Of a DNA stretch of 64,000 nucleotides, positions 8,711 through 15,779 are shown one piece after another. A program made the translations under genes and the position numbers. Position 1 is the stretch's first letter, and every line of letters starts with the position of its first letter. Location of the stretch: contig QFPM01000001.1 of assembly GCA_003248655.1 (NCBI GenBank), positions 1-64,000 on the forward strand, read 5' to 3'. A model generated the notes under the pieces. The model worked only from the letters and a program-made list of their open reading frames with translations. It was not told the DNA's origin and made no database searches. This DNA comes from Microbacterium sp. (GTDB lineage: Bacteria; Actinomycetota; Actinomycetes; Actinomycetales; Microbacteriaceae).

Positions 8711-8751
8711 CGCACAGCACCCCCGGCCGAATCGGCCGGGGGTGCTGTGCG
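8711..8751. terminator. Strong bidirectional terminator
   Basis: A near-perfect long hairpin (8711-8730 with 8732-8751) lies between two convergent genes, with GCACAGCACCCCC arms and a GGCCGA/TCGGCC top. It ends 10 bp after the repeat-protein stop and 15 bp before the stop of the minus-strand gene. Confidence 0.85.
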
Positions 8752-8765
8752 TCAGGGCGGAGGGC

Positions 8766-9539
8766 TCAGGCCTCGCTCATGACGTTGACCTCGCGCTGAC
8801 CGCGCGCGGCGAGGGCGGCAGCCCGCGCCGCGATGCGGCGGGCCTGCTCTGCCTGACCGGCATCCAGCGTCTCCTGGTCGACGGGGAACGACTCGACGCG
8901 GTTCACACCGTGGTACTTCTCGATGTAGGCGTCGAGCTCGGGGCCCGACTCCCACGACGTGATGAGGCAGTAGCGCGGCTCGGTGCCATAGTGGGCGGCT
9001 GCGTGCCACAGGCGCTGCGTGTCGATGACCAGCTGCGCGCCGGCCGGGAGGGCGATGCGGGTCTCCTCCGACGGGTCGGTGCGGTTCTCACGCAGGACGA
9101 AGTAGCTCGTCTTGTCGTCGGTGAGGTTGAAGAACGAACGCACGACCCAGCCCGTGCCATCCGGGTTCAGGCGGTTGTTGTCGTCCTGATGCAGGTTGTA
9201 GAGGCAGTCGGCGTACGTGTTCGGCTGTAGCTCGATGATGCGGCAGCGCCCCACGTTCGAGCCGGGCTCGAGAGCGCGCTCCGTGAGCGTCGGCGCGATC
9301 GCGGTCTGCGAGTCGATCCACACGCCGTCCTTGTCGGTGCGGGGCGGCTTGTGGTTCCAGAAGCCGTTGCACTCGATCTCGCCCTTGGCGGATGCCAGCG
9401 GCGCGAATCGCGTGTCGCCGGAGGACTTCCAGTCGACGTACTCGATGTCGAGCCACTCCTTCGGATCGATCGGCTTGTCGTACATATCGAGGACGACATA
9501 GCCCGTCTCTTCGAGAGCGGCGCTTTTGATGTAACCCAT
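8766..9539 (-). CDS. Putative Fe(II)/2-oxoglutarate-type oxygenase-like protein
   Basis: The 257-residue protein has a double-stranded-beta-helix-like pattern. A candidate metal triad is LHQDDNN (His and Asp two residues apart) and a later WHAAAHYG histidine, followed by the Arg-containing strand PRYCLITSWESG that in such enzymes binds the co-substrate. The spacing of about 70 residues between the motifs fits Fe(II)/2OG dioxygenases of the phytanoyl-CoA type, but overall similarity cannot be tested here. The C-terminal 40 residues are Ala/Arg-rich helix. It stands alone between a terminator and the divergent DUF262 gene, and the substrate is unknown. Confidence 0.5.
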   Translation of the reverse strand: MGYIKSAALEETGYVVLDMYDKPIDPKEWLDIEYVDWKSSGDTRFAPLASAKGEIECNGFWNHKPPRTDKDGVWIDSQTAIAPTLTERALEPGSNVGRCRIIELQPNTYADCLYNLHQDDNNRLNPDGTGWVVRSFFNLTDDKTSYFVLRENRTDPSEETRIALPAGAQLVIDTQRLWHAAAHYGTEPRYCLITSWESGPELDAYIEKYHGVNRVESFPVDQETLDAGQAEQARRIAARAAALAARGQREVNVMSEA

Positions 9540-9675
9540 GACGGATCAACCTTTCTGCCGGACGAGCGAAGTTTTTACAGGCCCGGCGCGGCAAGCCTAC
9601 TCGGGGTCGTGCGCGCCGCCCTGGGAGCCCCGACGGCGCCGGGTAAACTCGTGGGGATCTGTGAGGGACCCATCG

Positions 9676-11694
9676 ATGAGCACTGCCACCAACGTCGAAG
9701 CCACCGCCGTCAACACCGTCGGATGGCTCTCGGCACCGGAGACGACGATCGTCGTTCCGGTCTACCAGCGCCAGTACCGGTGGGACATCGGCGGGTGCGA
9801 GCAGCTCCTGAACGACGTGCGCGCCGTATCTGTGGCCGATGCCGCGGACACGCATTTCATCGGCTCGATCCTGTCGACGGCATCCACGTCGGACGCCGAC
9901 GACGCGCAGCTCGTCCTCATCGACGGACAGCAGCGGATCACGACCCTGATGCTGTTGGTCGCGGCGCTGCACCACACGCTCCGCGATGATGACCCGGCGC
10001 TCGCGACCGAGCTCGAACGCGTGCTGGTGCGCGCCGAGGACCCGTCGCGCACGAAGCTGAAGCCCCACCCCGCCTGGGCAGACGTGTTCGAGAGCGTCGT
10101 GCTCGATCGGCGCGGCGACGATGACGCGCGCGAGTCCCGCTTCGATGACAACTACGCGTTCTTCCGCAGCCAGATCCGGGCGGGCGAAGCCGCGGCGATC
10201 TGGCGCGGTCTCACAAAGCTCGAACACGTGGCGATCACCCTCGGGCCCGATGCCAACGCGCAGCAGACGTTCGAGAGCCTGAACTCGACCGGCGAGCCGC
10301 TGCGCGATCACGAGCTGATCCACAACTACGTGCTGATGGGGCTCTCGCACAGCGAGCAGACCGAGATCGAGAACGAGTACTGGTTGCCGATCGAAGACGC
10401 CACGCGAGATCAGATCGGGTCGTTTTGGCGGCACTACCTCGTGATGCTCACGGGGCGCGAGGTCACGGTCGCCGGCGAACGCGGCGTCTACGACGCCTTC
10501 CGACAGGAGTTCCCCCGCCTCGACCTCGACACGCTGCGCGCACGCGCCACGCAGTGGCGGGAGTTCGCGGGCATCTACGGCATCCTGCTCGATCCCTCTC
10601 TCGCAGCGGATGCCGGCGTCGCTCGCCACCTCGGCTACCTGAACACGTTCGGTCGAGGCAGCTACCCCCTGACCCTCAGGCTGTACCGCGACCACGTCCA
10701 CGGCGCGCTCTCGAGAGACGAGCTGATCGCGTCGCTCGAGCAACTCCAGTCGCTGCTCCTGCGCCGCACGATCGTCGGCATCTCGACCGACCGGCTCATC
10801 GCGCGGCTGTGCCGTGCCGCCGACCTCGGACGGGGCGACCTCGTCCGAGCGATCGCGCGCATCACGCCGTCCGACGAGCGCACGCGCGTCGGTCTCAAGT
10901 ACGGCGAACTCCCGCACGCGCACTACGTACTCAGCCGCCTCGCCGGCGCTTCGGGCGAGAACGAGCTCGACGTCGAGCATGTGGTGCCGCTCGCGCCGTC
11001 GGACGAGTGGTCGCCGGACGGCATCCGTCGCTGGGTCGAGCTTTCCGACGATGAGCAGAACAGTTTCCGCGCCCTCGCGCCGACGCTCGGGAACCTCGCG
11101 CTGCTGGAGGAGGAGCTCGCCGAACGCGCGTTCGACGCGTCGTTCCCGGGCAAGCGCGGGATATATGCCGCCAGCGGCATCCGGCTTGCGAGTGACCTCG
11201 CCGACGTCTCCGGCTGGAGCACCGCCGAGATCGCGGCCCGCACGGAACGCCTCACCGAGGAGTTCGTGCGGGTGTGGGCCCGGCCCGCGGTCGTCAGCAT
11301 CGACGACGACGACCTGACCCCGATCCTCGACGCGAAGAAGCGGCGCGGCTGGCCGCGCGGCTGGGAGCGAGAGTTCGACTACGTCGAGTTCCGCGGCGAG
11401 CACTGGGAGGTCAAGGACATCCGGTACCTCTTCACCCGGATCTTCACTCGGCTCTGGGCCGAGTCGCCGGCATCCCGCCAGGCGGTCATCGACTTCAGCG
11501 CCCGGCGCGGCGGACCGATCTACCCCGCGATGGCCTGGAAGGGCCAGTGGGAGGAGATCGCGCCCGGCCAGTATCTGTACCTCGGCTGGGACTCGAAGTA
11601 CATGCTGGGCGCCGTCCAGGGCGTGCTCGACGAGGCGGGCTGGGCGAGCGAGGTGTTCCTCAAGTACAGCTATATCGGCGACGCGATGCGTTGA
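9676..11694 (+). CDS. DUF262/DUF1524 protein (GmrSD-like type IV restriction family)
   Basis: This 672-residue protein has an N-terminal DUF262 domain with the ParB-like nucleotide-site phrases VPVYQRQYRW and LIDGQQRITTL. The C-terminal half holds a DUF1524 HNH-type nuclease (ELDVEHVVPLAP, then GNLALLEEEL), and a last 100-residue segment of unknown fold follows. The same order occurs in GmrSD-type enzymes, which cleave glucosylated or otherwise modified DNA, so a phage-defence role is likely but inferred. The start at 9676 follows GAGGG and begins the conserved region. It is monocistronic, followed within 6 bp by a terminator and the attachment-site repeat of the island. Confidence 0.8.
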   Translation: MSTATNVEATAVNTVGWLSAPETTIVVPVYQRQYRWDIGGCEQLLNDVRAVSVADAADTHFIGSILSTASTSDADDAQLVLIDGQQRITTLMLLVAALHHTLRDDDPALATELERVLVRAEDPSRTKLKPHPAWADVFESVVLDRRGDDDARESRFDDNYAFFRSQIRAGEAAAIWRGLTKLEHVAITLGPDANAQQTFESLNSTGEPLRDHELIHNYVLMGLSHSEQTEIENEYWLPIEDATRDQIGSFWRHYLVMLTGREVTVAGERGVYDAFRQEFPRLDLDTLRARATQWREFAGIYGILLDPSLAADAGVARHLGYLNTFGRGSYPLTLRLYRDHVHGALSRDELIASLEQLQSLLLRRTIVGISTDRLIARLCRAADLGRGDLVRAIARITPSDERTRVGLKYGELPHAHYVLSRLAGASGENELDVEHVVPLAPSDEWSPDGIRRWVELSDDEQNSFRALAPTLGNLALLEEELAERAFDASFPGKRGIYAASGIRLASDLADVSGWSTAEIAARTERLTEEFVRVWARPAVVSIDDDDLTPILDAKKRRGWPRGWEREFDYVEFRGEHWEVKDIRYLFTRIFTRLWAESPASRQAVIDFSARRGGPIYPAMAWKGQWEEIAPGQYLYLGWDSKYMLGAVQGVLDEAGWASEVFLKYSYIGDAMR

Positions 11695-11699
11695 CGCAC

Positions 11700-11726
11700 A
11701 AAACCCCCGGATCAACCGGGGGTTTT
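11700..11726. terminator. Hairpin terminator, original tRNA-Gln terminator
   Basis: An 11-bp perfect stem (11700-11710 with 11716-11726, loop ATCAA) has flanking A and T runs. It is nearly the same as the hairpin behind tRNA-Glu at 5811-5838. It now ends the DUF262 gene but is separated from tRNA-Gln by the 9.9-kb island. Confidence 0.85.
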
Positions 11727-11730
11727 CTTG

Positions 11731-11766
11731 GCTGGGGTACCTGGACTCGAACCAAGAACAACTGAA
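11731..11766. repeat. attL-type copy of the tRNA-Gln 3' half (36-bp direct repeat)
   Basis: This 36-bp segment is identical to 21647-21682, which forms the 3' part of the intact tRNA-Gln. Read on the minus strand it contains the anticodon-stem 3' side, variable region, T-arm and acceptor 3' strand, followed by CCA (11729-11731) and the terminator. The 5' half of the tRNA is missing here. It therefore marks the distal end of an island inserted at the tRNA 3' end. Confidence 0.93.
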
Positions 11767-12055
11767 GGTCGTCGGGGCCTCGACTCCCCCACACTGTAGG
11801 AGCAGGAAACCGCGTGTTTTCGCGGTTCTCATGAGCTCAGTCTACCGGCCGACACGGACGCGCGCGGGCCCAATCTGGGACTCTCAGGGGGGTTTCCTGT
11901 CCCAATCTGGTCCCGTCATGGCGAGGTGATGTGACGCGCTCGACCATCCTCGCAGCGCACAACGACGGATAGGACGCCGGCCGGATCAACGGTGACCTAG
12001 TCCGAGGCGGAGAGTGTCGCCGGGTGTGGGTGGCGCGGAGATGATTCGCCTCCGA
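11767..12055. other. Island end, non-coding, with possible integrase arm sites
   Basis: I see no gene in this stretch. It contains CCCAATCTGGGA (11869-11880) and CCCAATCTGGTCCCG (11901-11915). The 8-mer TGGTCCCG is also present twice near the other end of the island (21556-21563 and 21568-21575), which is the pattern expected for arm-type integrase binding sites. A small hairpin, AACCGCG with CGCGGTT, lies near 11808-11826. Confidence 0.4.
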
Positions 12056-12095
12056 ATACCCAGGGGTGTATAGTTAGGATACCCCCTGGGGTACC
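12056..12095. promoter_or_regulatory. Promoter with two CsoR/CstR-type operators
   Basis: Two palindromes flank or overlap -10-like elements (TATAGT 12069-12074, TAGGAT 12075-12080). One is ATAC-N8-GTAT at 12056-12071 and the other ATAC-N8-GTAC at 12079-12094, both with G/C runs inside. The first matches the palindrome at 15731-15746 in front of the second sulfur transcription unit. They are the likely sites of the CstR-like repressor encoded at 15021-15296. Confidence 0.65.
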
Positions 12096-12117
12096 GACGA
12101 ATCGATGTGGAGTGAAC

Positions 12118-12252
12118 GTGTGCAGCAGAGTGACGTGCGCCGAGTGCGGCAAGGCGACGTGGGCCGGATGTGGCCAGCATGTCGAGGATGCGCTGTGGGG
12201 CGTGCCGGCAGAGGAACGCTGCCCCGGCCACGACCACACCGTGGTCGCGTGA
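12118..12252 (+). CDS. Tiny Cys-rich protein (MCxxVTCxxCGKxTWxGCGxH family), copy 1
   Basis: This 44-residue protein is read from the GTG at 12118, with GGAG about 6 bp before it. It has the pattern TCAECGKATWAGCGQH and a later Cys and His (RCPGHDH), giving a likely zinc-ribbon-like or thiol-rich fold. The same pattern occurs at 15326-15487 and at 46314-46433 in this window, which strongly supports it as a real gene. Its TGA overlaps the GTG start of the rhodanese gene (GTGA at 12249-12252), so the two are translationally coupled. It is the first gene after the CstR-type operator. Function is unknown; carrying zinc or reactive sulfur is only a guess. Confidence 0.8.
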   Translation: MCSRVTCAECGKATWAGCGQHVEDALWGVPAEERCPGHDHTVVA

Positions 12253-12623
12253 GCCGGATGCGTCGCCTTCGGCTGCTGGCGCTGCCGACACTTGCGATCA
12301 TGCTCGTCGCCGCAACGGCGTGCGCTCCGGCAGCCGCCTCCATCGAGGTGACTGAAGAGACCACTGTGGTCGACGTTCGCACCCCCGCGGAGTACGCCGG
12401 TGGGCACCTCGACGGCGCGGTCAACCTCGACGTCAGCGCTGCTGACTTCGCGACCGAGCTCGCCGAGCTCGATCCGTCGGCCGAGTACGTCGTCTACTGC
12501 CAGTCCGGCAATCGCTCGTCTCGCGCCGTCGCGCAGATGGAGCAGGCGGGCTTCACGTCCGTCGAGGACGCGGGCGGCATCTCCAGCGCCGCCGCAGCGA
12601 CAGGACTCGCCGTCGTCGACTGA
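12249..12623 (+). CDS. Exported rhodanese-like lipoprotein
   Basis: The 124-residue protein begins with a basic stretch and a hydrophobic segment ending in a lipobox-like AATAC, so it is probably a lipid-anchored extracytoplasmic protein. One rhodanese domain follows, with VVDVRTPAEYAGGHLDGAVNLD and the active loop CQSGNRS (Cys84). Rhodaneses move sulfane sulfur through a cysteine persulfide. It is smaller than a two-domain rhodanese, consistent with a single-domain periplasmic form. The GTG start overlaps the preceding stop. Thioredoxin follows 31 bp downstream, in keeping with a sulfur-relay operon. Confidence 0.85.
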   Translation: MSRMRRLRLLALPTLAIMLVAATACAPAAASIEVTEETTVVDVRTPAEYAGGHLDGAVNLDVSAADFATELAELDPSAEYVVYCQSGNRSSRAVAQMEQAGFTSVEDAGGISSAAAATGLAVVD

Positions 12624-12654
12624 CGAGCGACGACCAAGAAGGGAAGGGTCTGAC

Positions 12655-13053
12655 ATGGCCACCAGAGAGATCACCATCGAAGGGTTCGCCGAGGTCGTCG
12701 AGCAGAACGACATCGTGTTCCTCGACTTCTGGGCCGCGTGGTGCGGTCCGTGCCGCATGTTCGCGCCGGTCTTCGAGAAGGCGTCGGAGCAGCATGCCGA
12801 CATCGTCTTCGGCAAGATCGACACCGAGAACCAACGCGAGCTCGCCGCCGCGTTCCACATCTCATCCATCCCGACGCTCATGGTGTTCCGAGAGGGTGTG
12901 CTCGTCTTCTCTCAGTCCGGCGCGCTCGGCGCGCCGCAGCTCGATCAGCTGATCGCCGGCGTGCGGGGACTGGACATGGACGCGGTGCGCACCGAGGTCA
13001 CAGCGCAGCAGGCGCAGAGCTCGGAGCAGACGCAGAAGGAGGTCGTGCGATGA
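12655..13053 (+). CDS. Thioredoxin
   Basis: The 132-residue thioredoxin has the active site WCGPC at residues 29-33 and the cis-proline phrase SSIPTLMVF. After the normal fold end (about residue 105) there is a Gln/Glu-rich tail of some 25 residues. In persulfide operons thioredoxins reduce protein persulfides and release sulfide, and that role is inferred from the neighbours. An AGGGAAGGG-like sequence (around 12640-12648) precedes the ATG. Its TGA overlaps the ATG of the next gene (ATGA at 13050-13053). Confidence 0.92.
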   Translation: MATREITIEGFAEVVEQNDIVFLDFWAAWCGPCRMFAPVFEKASEQHADIVFGKIDTENQRELAAAFHISSIPTLMVFREGVLVFSQSGALGAPQLDQLIAGVRGLDMDAVRTEVTAQQAQSSEQTQKEVVR

Positions 13054-14741
13054 AGATCGTTGTGGTCGGCGGTGTCGCCGGAGGGATGAGCAGCGCAGCG
13101 CGAGCCCGCAGGCTCGACGAGAACGCCGAGATCGTCGTGCTCGAGCGTGGCGCACACGTGTCGTTCGCCAACTGCGGTCTGCCGTACTTCGTCGGCGGTG
13201 AGATCACCGAGGAGAGCAAGCTTCTCGTACAGACCCCGCAGTCGCTGCGGGCCGCGCTCGACCTCGACGTGCGCACCGGAAGCGACGTCATCGCGGTCGA
13301 CACCGCGGCGAAGAACGTCACGGTCCGCACCGAGGACGACGTGTACGAGCTCTCGTACGACGCTCTCGTGCTCTCGCCCGGTGCGTCGGCCCTGCGCCCA
13401 CCGCTGCCCGGGCTCGACTCGCCGCGCGTGCGCACGCTGCGCACGGTCGAAGACGCCATCGCGCTTCGCGACCAGGTGCTCGGCGGCGCCCGCCGCGCCG
13501 TAGTGCTCGGCGCCGGGTTCATCGGCATCGAGGCCGCCGAGGCGCTCGCCCAGCAGGGCCTCGACGTCTCGATCGTCGAACTCGCCCCGCATCCGCTGCC
13601 GCCGCTCGAGACCGAGCTCGCCTGGCTCGTCACCGAGCAGCTCGTCGCGCTGGGCATCACGGTGCGCACCGGCATCGCCGCAGCAAGGGTGGAACGCGGA
13701 GAGGATGCCGATACCGTCGTGCTCGCCGACGGCACCCAGCTCGAGGCCGACATCGTCGTGCTGTCGGTCGGCGTGCGCCCCGACACGGCGCCCTTCGAGG
13801 CCGCCGGCATCGTGTGCGAGCGCGGTGCCATCGTGGTCGACGCCCACGGCCGCACGTCGGCGCCGGGTGTCTGGGCCGCCGGAGACGCCACCGTCTCGGT
13901 CGACGCCGTCACTGGCATCCGTCGCCCTGTCGCCCTCGCCGGTCCCGCCAACCGCGCGGGTCGCCTGATCGCCGACGACATCCTGCGACCCGCCGAAGCA
14001 CGCGCGGTGCCGCAACCCGTCGGCACCGCGATCGTGCGCGTCGGCGAGTTGACCGCCGCCCTCACTGGGGCGAACCGCGCGTCGCTGGATACCGCGAGGA
14101 TCGGCTACCGCACGCTCCACCTGCACCCGAACCAGCATGCTGGCTACTTCCCGGGTGCCTCGCAGGTGCACCTGGTCGTGCAGATCCGCGCGTCGGACGG
14201 CCTGCTGCTGGGCGCGCAGGCGGTCGGCACCGAGGGTGTCGACAAGCGCATCGACGTCCTGGCCACCGCGATCCGCGCCGGCATGCGCGTCGACGACCTG
14301 ATCGATCTCGACCTCGCATACTCGCCGCCCTACGGGCAGGCGAAGGACGCCGTCAACCTCACCGGCATGGTGGGCGAGAACGTCGTGACCGGCACGCTGA
14401 CACTCTGGTACCCCGAGCAGCTCGACGAAATGCGCAACAGCGCGCTGATCCTCGACGTGCGCACCCGGGCCGAGTACGCGACCGGGTTCGTCCCCGGGTC
14501 GCTGAACATCCCGCACACCGAGCTGCGCGAGCGTCTCGACGAGGTGCGCGCCGCTGCCGCGGATCGCCCCGTGCGGGTCATGTGCCAGTCAGGCGTGCGG
14601 TCAGCCATCGCCCACCGCATCGTCGCGCAGTCGGGCTTCGACTCCGCGTCACTGTCGGGCGGCATGCTGACGCTCCGGGCCTGGCTCGGTGAACGTCAGT
14701 CCGACGTGCTCGAGCGGCCCGAGGTGCTCGCACGTGCGTAG
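13050..14741 (+). CDS. CoA-disulfide/persulfide reductase fused to a rhodanese domain (CoADR-Rhd)
   Basis: The 563-residue protein has an N-terminal FAD site (VVVGGVAGGMSSAARARR), the CoADR active-site motif NCGLPY (Cys42), a mid NAD(P)H Rossmann site (VLGAGFIGIEAAEAL), the FAD-closing WAAGDA and a dimerization domain to about residue 450. The C-terminal 105 residues are a rhodanese domain with LDVRTRAEY and the loop CQSGVRS (Cys512). Such fusions reduce CoA persulfides and polysulfides with NAD(P)H. It is translationally coupled to thioredoxin by ATGA and overlaps the next gene by 8 bp. Confidence 0.92.
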   Translation: MKIVVVGGVAGGMSSAARARRLDENAEIVVLERGAHVSFANCGLPYFVGGEITEESKLLVQTPQSLRAALDLDVRTGSDVIAVDTAAKNVTVRTEDDVYELSYDALVLSPGASALRPPLPGLDSPRVRTLRTVEDAIALRDQVLGGARRAVVLGAGFIGIEAAEALAQQGLDVSIVELAPHPLPPLETELAWLVTEQLVALGITVRTGIAAARVERGEDADTVVLADGTQLEADIVVLSVGVRPDTAPFEAAGIVCERGAIVVDAHGRTSAPGVWAAGDATVSVDAVTGIRRPVALAGPANRAGRLIADDILRPAEARAVPQPVGTAIVRVGELTAALTGANRASLDTARIGYRTLHLHPNQHAGYFPGASQVHLVVQIRASDGLLLGAQAVGTEGVDKRIDVLATAIRAGMRVDDLIDLDLAYSPPYGQAKDAVNLTGMVGENVVTGTLTLWYPEQLDEMRNSALILDVRTRAEYATGFVPGSLNIPHTELRERLDEVRAAAADRPVRVMCQSGVRSAIAHRIVAQSGFDSASLSGGMLTLRAWLGERQSDVLERPEVLARA

Positions 14742-15009
14742 GCTCACTGGGGCAGCATGCTCGCGTAGCCGGTCGGAGCGCACGCTCATGGCGGTCGCTT
14801 CGGTGTTCCTGACGGCGATTTCGTTGAGTTCGCTCGATCAGCTCTGGTGCGCAATCCCTGCTGCCGTGTGCGCGACGTTCCTCGCGATCGGTGCGCTCAC
14901 GGGCTGGTGCCCGACGCAGCTGCTCCGCTCCCGTGAAGAGCCCGCTCCCGTCAATACCCTCGGCTACGACGAAGCCCGACAGCCCATCGACATCCACTCC
15001 CGACCTTGA
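14734..15009 (+). CDS. DUF2892-like small membrane protein
   Basis: The protein has 91 residues with two hydrophobic helices (MAVASVFLTAISLSSL and AIPAAVCATFLAIGAL), followed by GWCPTQLL, the Gly-x-Cys-Pro signature of DUF2892 proteins. These are often joined to or encoded beside rhodaneses (for example YgaP). The GTG at 14734 overlaps the upstream stop by 8 bp and is the simplest start, but an internal ATG at 14788 is also possible. The C-terminal 25 residues are polar. A function in the membrane side of sulfur handling is inferred from context. Confidence 0.7.
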   Translation: MRRLTGAACSRSRSERTLMAVASVFLTAISLSSLDQLWCAIPAAVCATFLAIGALTGWCPTQLLRSREEPAPVNTLGYDEARQPIDIHSRP

Positions 15010-15020
15010 AGGGACCTCCC

Positions 15021-15296
15021 ATGCCCACGACCGACCCCGAGGCGCAGAAGCGCATCGTCAACCGCCTGCGCCGCGCCCGCGGACAGCTCGACGCGGTCAT
15101 CGCGGCTGTCGAAGCCGAGAGCCCCTGCCGCGATGTCGTCACCCAGCTCTCGGCCGTCTCGAGCGCGCTCGACCGTGCCGGCTTCGCGATCGTGTCGACC
15201 GCGATGAAGGACTGCATCGCCGACCCCGATGCCGCCCGCGACCAGCAAGGTCTCACCACCGAAGAGCTCGAGAAACTCTTCCTCATGCTCGCCTGA
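15021..15296 (+). CDS. cstR: CsoR/CstR-family repressor, CstR-like (persulfide sensor)
   Basis: This 91-residue all-helical DUF156 repressor carries RLRRARGQLDAVIAAVE and Cys36 and Cys65. In copper-sensing CsoR the site is Cys36, His61, Cys65. Here position 61 is Ala, so the copper-binding His is missing while the cysteine pair with its 29-residue offset is kept. That is the arrangement of CstR, which forms di- and trisulfide bridges with persulfides and then leaves DNA. All neighbours are persulfide enzymes, which supports this reading. ATG at 15021 follows GAAGGGA. Likely targets are the palindromes at 12056-12094 and 15731-15746. Confidence 0.85.
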   Translation: MPTTDPEAQKRIVNRLRRARGQLDAVIAAVEAESPCRDVVTQLSAVSSALDRAGFAIVSTAMKDCIADPDAARDQQGLTTEELEKLFLMLA

Positions 15297-15325
15297 GCGC
15301 TGAACCAAGAAGGACGGAAGAACTC

Positions 15326-15487
15326 ATGTGTTATGCAGTCACCTGCCGCAATTGCAGCAAGACGACCTGGTCCGGATGCGGCCAGCATGTCGACCAGGTC
15401 ATGCGCGGCGTCCCCGCCGCGCAGCGCTGCCAGGGGCACCAGAACGAGCCGGGCAACGGCTTCTTCGCCAAGCTCTTCGGTCGCTGA
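15326..15487 (+). CDS. Tiny Cys-rich protein, copy 2
   Basis: The 53-residue protein begins MCYAVTCRNCSKTTWSGCGQ and has a further Cys-x-x-His (RCQGH), matching the products at 12118 and 46314. It has an extra C-terminal tail (NGFFAKLFGR) that looks like a short amphipathic helix. AGGACGG precedes the ATG. It is the last gene of the first sulfur operon and is followed by a terminator. The function is unknown, and the conserved thiols suggest metal or sulfur binding. Confidence 0.8.
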   Translation: MCYAVTCRNCSKTTWSGCGQHVDQVMRGVPAAQRCQGHQNEPGNGFFAKLFGR

Positions 15488-15512
15488 GCCCAGCGGAGCG
15501 CCTGCCCCGTCG

Positions 15513-15556
15513 AACCCCGCCAGGGTCGTCGCCGTGACGCCCCCGGGCGGGGTTTT
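15513..15556 (+). terminator. Rho-independent terminator of the first sulfur operon
   Basis: AACCCCGCC (15513-15521) pairs with GGCGGGGTT (15546-15554) and is followed by T residues, 25 bp after the stop of the small Cys-rich gene. Confidence 0.65.
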
Positions 15557-15730
15557 CATCGTCGGCGCGGCGGGTGCTGCGTACCGTCTGCCGCACGGTC
15601 GCCGCTTACCCCTCCGGTGGGTCAATCGTGTACTGCGCGTGGATGTCATCGTCGGCGAGCCGCACAGGCTGTGATTTGGTGGTTCACCTCCCGGCATAGC
15701 ACTCGCCAGTCGTTTCTCACTTCCGTTTGG

Positions 15731-15746
15731 ATACGGCTAGGGGTAT
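15731..15746. promoter_or_regulatory. CstR-type operator of the second sulfur unit
   Basis: The 16-bp ATAC-N8-GTAT palindrome has a CTAG centre, 34 bp before the ATG of the CoADR-Rhd-TusA-DsrE gene. It has the same outer half-sites and length as 12056-12071. TATGGT at 15752-15757 could be the -10, and GGGAGGAAG is the ribosome binding site. Confidence 0.6.
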
Positions 15747-15779
15747 ATTGGTATGGTCAGACCACACCGGGAGGAAGTC

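Noticed and set aside
11731..11766. A tRNA gene at the left end of the island
   Set aside because: Only the 3' half is present and there is no D-arm or 5' acceptor strand. It is an attachment-site copy.
11806..11826. Hairpin GAAACCGCG/CGCGGTTC near attL as a member of the 65-bp family
   Set aside because: It has a single stem, different arm sequence after AAACC, and none of the 19-17-19 spacing.
15021..15296. Copper-sensing CsoR
   Set aside because: The copper-binding His position is Ala and no copper exporter or chaperone is nearby. The persulfide-sensing CstR type fits better.
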